Of a DNA stretch of 64,000 bases, positions 59,300 through 64,000 are shown piece after piece. Below the pieces are notes generated by a model that saw only the letters and a list, made by a program, of their open reading frames with translations, was not told where the DNA came from and did not search any database. Position 1 is the first letter of the stretch. Each line of letters begins with the position of its first letter. The position numbers and the translations under genes are program-made. Source of the stretch: Colletes latitarsis (taxonomy: Eukaryota > Arthropoda > Insecta > Hymenoptera > Colletidae); the NCBI RefSeq assembly GCF_051014445.1, contig NC_135144.1, forward strand, positions 7,874,001 through 7,938,000, given 5' to 3'.

Positions 59300-60247
59300 A
59301 TTCATTTTCTCTTCTCATATAGACTTCCAAACATCTATTCCAGTCTACTAATTTAAGACATGTCAGAAGTAACAACATATCTTATTTATACATCTCGTGA
59401 ATCATTTATGGTAAGAGTTCATGGATGCTACGAATAGTATTCATCAATAATTCGCAAGTATTCTTGGCAGATAAGTTCTAGGGAAACAAATTTTATTAGG
59501 TCAGATTATTTTAAAGAACCTAAAACAATTAAGGTGCCATTCTACCTTGTAGGTAAAGAAAAAAGGATGTTTGTGATTTTTTTTTTGCGAGCTATTAAAG
59601 AGCGATTAATTCCGGGTTTTGTGGATATATTTATTATATATTTAACTATATTTACGAATTTTTGCAACGCATAATATCTATTGATTACGCTGTTTTTGTT
59701 GATTAACGAACGGCACCCGACTGTGTAGATGATATGTTGCGAACAAGTTATCCGAAATCCAAAATCCAAAGATATTCTTAATATAGATAAGTTTGGTTAT
59801 GTCGTGAACCAAGATATTTTCAAAACATCGGAAAATGGCACAATGGTAGTTATTTTATGAAAAGGTACTGAATATTTTCATATATTCGAGTGCTTCTTTG
59901 TTAATCAAAAGAAAAATTATTGTATATATTATGTTATCTTAGTTCATGTTATAGAGAGACCAGTTCTAAAGATACTGTATAAATTTGATGTTGATATCTT
60001 GAATAGTTTTCATGTTATCGTCTACGCAGTGCCGAAAAATGTAGTTTCGAGAAAAACAGTTTTAAAGTTTCACGTCCAGTTGTTATACCTGCGCGTGGTA
60101 CATTTCAGCAGGCTATAACTTCGTTAGTTTTCCGAATTTCAATTTAATATTTGGTGGATATATTTTCGAGACTACATACTAAAAGAAAATGCAAAAAAAA
60201 TTCGATTTTTTAAATCCCACAAAGTAGAAAGGCCCCTTAAAACATGC
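59300..60247. other. No recognised feature; possibly decayed hAT interior
   Basis: No reading frame with clear similarity. The position between TTGCATAT-type repeats and the hAT tail suggests decayed element DNA, but I cannot show this. Confidence 0.3.
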
Positions 60248-60392
60248 TACTTCAGCAAATTCAAGTGTGCCCCAATCGCATCTTGCAATGTTGAGCGTTC
60301 GTTCTCGACTCATAAATTGACTTTAAGCAACAGACGTCATCAACTAACTCTTGACAATATTGAAAAAATACTCGCTATGTATTGTAATTTAA
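60248..60392 (+). pseudogene. hAT-family transposase, C-terminal dimerisation domain remnant
   Basis: One clean frame of 48 codons reads YFSKFKCAPIASCNVERSFS, then THKLTLSNRRHQLTLDNIEK and ILAMYCNL. The core 'S..VERSFS..K..L...R..L..DN.E' is the signature of the hAT C-terminal dimerisation domain, shared by hAT transposases and genes derived from them. Upstream zinc-finger (BED) and catalytic parts are not recognisable. A TTAA-targeting MITE is inserted at the end of the frame (60389), so the natural C-terminus is interrupted. It is most likely a dead element rather than a host gene. Confidence 0.75.
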
Positions 60393-60615
60393 CATTAGGT
60401 TTACGGTACGCGTCAATGTGACGCATTCAGATTCTAAACTTAACGTTATAGGACTCATAAATATTATTTGTTAGCAATTTATGTTGAATTGAATTGATGT
60501 AATGATATGGATGTATCCTCTAATTAAAAGAAAAAAACTGCATTTTAATGCAACTGTCAAAGTAGTGAATTATAATAAAAATATGCGCTACGAGTGTTCG
60601 TAAACCTAATGTTAA
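60389..60615. mobile_element. TTAA-flanked MITE (~220 bp), piggyBac-like
   Basis: TTAA at 60389-60392 and 60612-60615. The ends are CATTAGGTTTACG and CGTAAACCTAATG, an exact 13-bp inverted repeat. The interior has a second short palindrome near the left end (CGCGTCAATGTGACGC). It is inserted in the hAT remnant. The TIR (CATTAGGTTTACG) is distantly like family B's CACTAAACCTACC, but the sequences are otherwise unrelated. Confidence 0.85.
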
Positions 60616-60770
60616 ATTATAATTGATAATAAAATTATTTGAACATATTTTGAGTGTATTTTGCATATTCCTGTATATTTTTGCATATTATTGATACATA
60701 TTTAGCATATGTCACTTACATACTTTGACATATTTTATTGACACAAACATCTGCAGTCTAGTTATAACTG

Positions 60771-61450
60771 TTCATATCAGTTTCTATCATTTCATATCAT
60801 TTCATATCATTTCCTATCAGTTCGTATCATTTCATATCAGTTCATATCAGTTTGTATCATTTCACATCAGTTCATATCAGTTCATATCAGTTCATATCAG
60901 TTCATATCAGTTCATATCAGTCTGTATCATTTCATATCATTTCATATCATTTCCTATCAGTTCGTATCATTTCATATCAGTTCATATCAGTTCATATCAG
61001 TTTGTATCATTTCATATCATTTCATATCATTTCCTATCAGTTCGTATCATTTCATATCAATTCATATCAGTTCATATCAGTTCATATCAGTTCGTATCAT
61101 TTCATATCATTTCCTATCAGTTCGTATCATTTCATATCATTTCCTATCAGTTCGTATCATTTCATATCAGTTCATATCAGTTTGTATCATTTCCTATCAG
61201 TTCATATCAGTTCATATCAGTTCGTATCAGTTTGTATCATTTCATATCATTTCATATCATTTCCTATCAGTTCGTATCATTTCATATCAGTTCATATCAG
61301 TTCATATCAGTTCATATCAGTTTGTATCATTTTATATCAGTTCATATCAGTTCATATCAGTCTGTATCATTTCATATCATTTCATATCAGTTCATATGAA
61401 TTCATATGAGTTCATATCATTTCATATCAGTTCATATCATTTTGCATCAC
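60771..61450 (+). repeat. 10-bp minisatellite, 68 units, no indels
   Basis: The consensus unit is TTCATATCAG with recurrent variants (TTCATATCAT, TTCCTATCAG, TTCGTATCAT, TTTGTATCAT, TCTGTATCAT). Every unit is exactly 10 bp. Variants are ordered in a higher-order pattern of roughly 7-9 units, with TTCCTATCAG nearly always followed by TTCGTATCAT. Because 10 is not a multiple of 3 and no unit contains a stop, all plus-strand frames read the same decapeptide FISVHISSYQ in different phase. The long frames here (224 and 185 codons) are repeat artefacts unless shown otherwise. Confidence 0.95.
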
Positions 61451-62716
61451 AATGAAAAAGAATGCTATAACATTCGCGTCCACGAACGTGTTAAGATTTA
61501 AGAGGAGAGGATTAAAAATATTGTTAGTTAATCGATCGATTAGGTTCAATTTTGATAACATACTTGATGCATCGAGTATTTCGATGGTGGTATTATTACT
61601 CGAGGTGAACGACCGTAATGCGAAATTTTTCTACGGTTCAACGTGGCTTTTTAAAGCGGAAATCTCATTTCAACATAACCACGTGCATGGTATAAAGAAT
61701 TCACACAGTAAACCACTCTGCATCCTACTTTCCGAGTGGTTACATGGACAATGTTCGATGAACCGCACGTTCTAGCCTTTAATTTTACAACGAATATAAG
61801 AACATCACCTACTTTAAATATTCAATCGTGAACGTCGCTGAAATCACAAATTATTATGCGTCCATCCTCTCAATTTATTCATCAAATTTTCTTAATTTTG
61901 ACTATTCTGAGAGTTTCTGGGATAACAAACAAATATCTCACATTCCTACCACTTCCTCTACTATCCAATACGTTTCATAGAATACGGTAAGCAATAAAAT
62001 ATTTAATCCGGAGACAGAAATATTTCCTTTTAAGGGAACGAAATATCAACGAAATATTTCACAAAAAAATTTGAAAAATAAATCGTGAATTGTGGATATC
62101 GTCGATATTCTGTGTTACGGTTCAACGCTTTGTGAACAAAACAAAATATTGAGAATGGATTCCGTAGTTTCTCTCACTGTCATACTGTGTTTTCCGGTTT
62201 CCTGAATTTTCGCTGTTTTTCGAAAGCATTTGGTGCTTGGGGCCATAAAATGCTTCGCGCTTAGCCGTTTACTGAGAATCGCTGTTCATGCATGTTCGCT
62301 TTATGCATATCCCTGCGGATGTAGACTCAAAGTTTACAGCTACGCACGTTCCCTTTATGCAATCAGCCGTTGAAAGGATTATATCACTCGCTGAGCATGA
62401 AACTTCGATCGTAAAATCATAAAAATCGTTTGAAATTTTTTGGTGAACAATTGTTACGATTACACGTATATCTTAAAATAGTTTTTCCCAAAGTAGGAGA
62501 CATAACCTTATAATCTAAGACATTTATAATTAATAATCCAAGAGGATGCATGAAAAGAACGTTTAATGTACAAAAATGTAGATCACACATTCTCTTAAAC
62601 GATATATTGATCATTGGAGTTTCACAACTATTTATGTTGCACTATTTTAAATATTTCACTTATCTTATTTTATAAATGTCTCAATTTCTGAATTTTAATT
62701 TTAAAAACTGATACAA
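61451..62716. other. Intergenic/intronic, no recognised gene
   Basis: A 107-codon plus frame (61452-61775) starts just after the minisatellite. I see no domain, signal peptide or known motif in it and do not call it a gene. The remainder is AT-rich. Confidence 0.4.
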
Positions 62717-62718
62717 CT

Positions 62719-62745
62719 ATTGGGTTGACCAAATATTTCGTGCGG
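62719..62745 (+). mobile_element. Possible solo mariner terminal repeat
   Basis: TTGGGTTGACCAAATATTTC after TA resembles the (T)TGGGTTG.CCAAAAAGTA-type ends of insect mariners. No transposase sequence follows in the next few hundred bases. Confidence 0.3.
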
Positions 62746-63190
62746 ATTTTGGCGATACTTATCCTCAGGCGCTGTGAAACGCAACTAACTCCAATTCAAA
62801 TCTTAGAAGCATAGAATTATTTAATAGATAACATTTAGTTGCATACTGTCACGAAAAAGTTTGAAGAATGAATTTTTTTATAATTTTGGCATAATTTTAC
62901 AAAAATGCAAACGAAGCACAAATCTGTACAAATTTATGTAAAACGTACGAAGAGAGTATTACCAAAAAATGAATCAAAAGTGATTTTTTAAAGATTTTCA
63001 TTTTATTTAAAATACGCTCTCTGTAAAATCCCCTCAATGGACAAAATTTCGATTCCTTAGAGGTCATTAAATAGCTTATTAGCTTTTTATGAAAATTATG
63101 AAACTATCTGAAAGGTGTGAATAGTTTATAAGTAGACTGCGGATGTTTATGCATTTATTGGAAATTTTAATTTTCAAAAAACTACGTAAT
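62746..63190. other. No gene seen
   Basis: AT-rich sequence between the possible mariner end and a family A copy. Confidence 0.45.
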
Positions 63191-64000
63191 GGGAAAAAAT
63201 TTTAATGAGAGATTCTAGAAATAAAAATAAGACGAAAATCAAGAATACCAATTTGTTGATGGATGCTTCATTAACAAGTTATTAATGTTTAAAGTTCCAT
63301 CAGTACTGATTTTTTTTCTCGAAAATGCGCAAGATTTCGGGGGTATGTCTATTCACCAAAAATGATTGTATTTAACCCCCGCAACCGAAAATAATTTTTC
63401 TAGAACGATTTGAAATTTTTTTTTTCCGTCGGAAAATTTCACACATTCTCGAATTTTTTTCTCGAAAATACGTAGGATTCCGGGGGTATGTCTATTCACC
63501 AAAAATGATTGTAATCGACTCTTGCAACCGGAAATATTTTTTTTTTGAACGATTTGGAATTTTTTTTTCGCCGAAAAATGTAGACACCTACCCCCTGTCA
63601 ATTTTTCTTAAATATTCGTTTTTCATTTTTAATAAATTTTTTTGACGCTGTACAGAAATTTTGTCTAATACTTTTTTGTTGGTATGCATAAACTCTACTT
63701 CAGAAAAAAGTTTCATTTAAATATATTCACTATTGTAGGAATTATGGCTGTTTGAAGATTGGATCTTTTTTGTAGGGTTATTCTCACTTTATGGAATGAA
63801 GGAGTAAGATTTCGAATATTTTTGGAATTTCTACATATTCTTCACCAAAATACGCATATTTTGCAATCTAAAATATTAAAATCACCCCATCCATTCAAGA
63901 GTTATGATATTTTAAATATACGCATGAAATTTCAGGGAAACATATCAATGTATGCTCAGACATTACATTTTCGGTAACGAATTTTTTCTCGAAAGCGGAT
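63191..64000 (-). mobile_element. Family A element, reverse orientation, cut by the window end
   Basis: Starts GGGAAAAAATTTTAATGAGA directly after an unrelated ACGTAAT, lacking the outer ~20 bp of the TIR. It then has the usual order of a reverse copy: GTTCCATCAGTACTGATTTT, two partial units, and GTAGG.ATTATGGCTGTTTG landmarks to the window edge. Confidence 0.8.

Noticed and set aside
60725..61409. Two long overlapping plus-strand open frames (224 and 185 codons)
   Set aside because: Both are translations of the 10-bp minisatellite in different frames and give the same decapeptide. A stop-free repeat of length not divisible by three must be open in all frames, so length is no evidence of coding.
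61452..61775. 107-codon frame after the minisatellite as a real gene
   Set aside because: It begins at the repeat edge, shows no known domain, signal peptide or codon pattern, and is of a length expected occasionally by chance in 64 kb.
1..64000. tRNA or rRNA genes
   Set aside because: I looked for T-loop GTTCGA-type boxes in cloverleaf context and for rRNA landmarks and found none that fold. A covariance-model scan would be decisive.

Overview
The window is eukaryotic, AT-rich, repeat-dense DNA with no recognisable intact host protein-coding gene. The transposon set (mariner, Tc1-like, hAT, TTAA-inserting piggyBac-like elements, and a Jockey/I-type LINE tail) and islands of CpG-rich DNA in an AT-rich background suggest an insect, most probably a hymenopteran such as a bee. 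That assignment is inference from sequence style, not from a marker gene. No rRNA, tRNA, CRISPR or bacterial operon structure was seen. The open frames present are short and are mostly repeat translations.

Layout. 0-1.5 kb: a decayed LINE 3' end with an internal tandem duplication. 2.6-3.9 kb: a small Tc1-like inverted-repeat element and a Tc1-like transposase fragment. From 3.9 kb onward about fifteen pieces of one dispersed family ('family A') are scattered on both strands. It has long terminal inverted repeats (TIRs) starting CAGGGTGTTCGGCCA, TA-rich insertion sites and a ~668-bp internal unit that is present once, twice or three times. 7.8 kb: a decayed helix-turn-helix transposase N-terminus. 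21.3 kb: a mariner N-terminus cut by family A. 23.9-25.0 kb and 39.7-40.7 kb: a recent ~1-kb segmental duplication carrying a foldback version of family A. 25.9-26.9 kb: a ~315-bp tandem repeat, its third copy separated from the second by a TTAA-flanked MITE.

30.2-34.0 kb is a three-level nest: a TTAA-inserting element ('family B'), then a GTCCGGGCC-ended MITE, then a family A element. 42-45 kb holds broken family B copies. 47.5-49.8 kb is the longest family A copy, with three 668-bp units. 50.65-55.92 kb is another nest: a ~1.4-kb palindrome-rich foldback element split by a complete 3.85-kb family B element, which contains thirteen 211-bp satellite monomers partly arranged as an 844-bp higher-order repeat. 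57.1 kb: a 109-bp triplication. 60.2-60.6 kb: a hAT dimerisation-domain remnant hit by a TTAA MITE. 60.77-61.45 kb: a 10-bp minisatellite of 68 units with no indels. 62.7-64 kb: a possible mariner end and another family A copy running off the window.

The strongest new-looking points are the satellite array carried inside a TTAA transposon with copy number varying between copies, the quantised length of family A elements, and a GACCGGTC-palindrome repeated at fixed places in family B whose arms change together. Candidate host elements are limited to one possible non-coding first exon with a splice donor near 10.49 kb and several GC-richer islands without a recognisable product.
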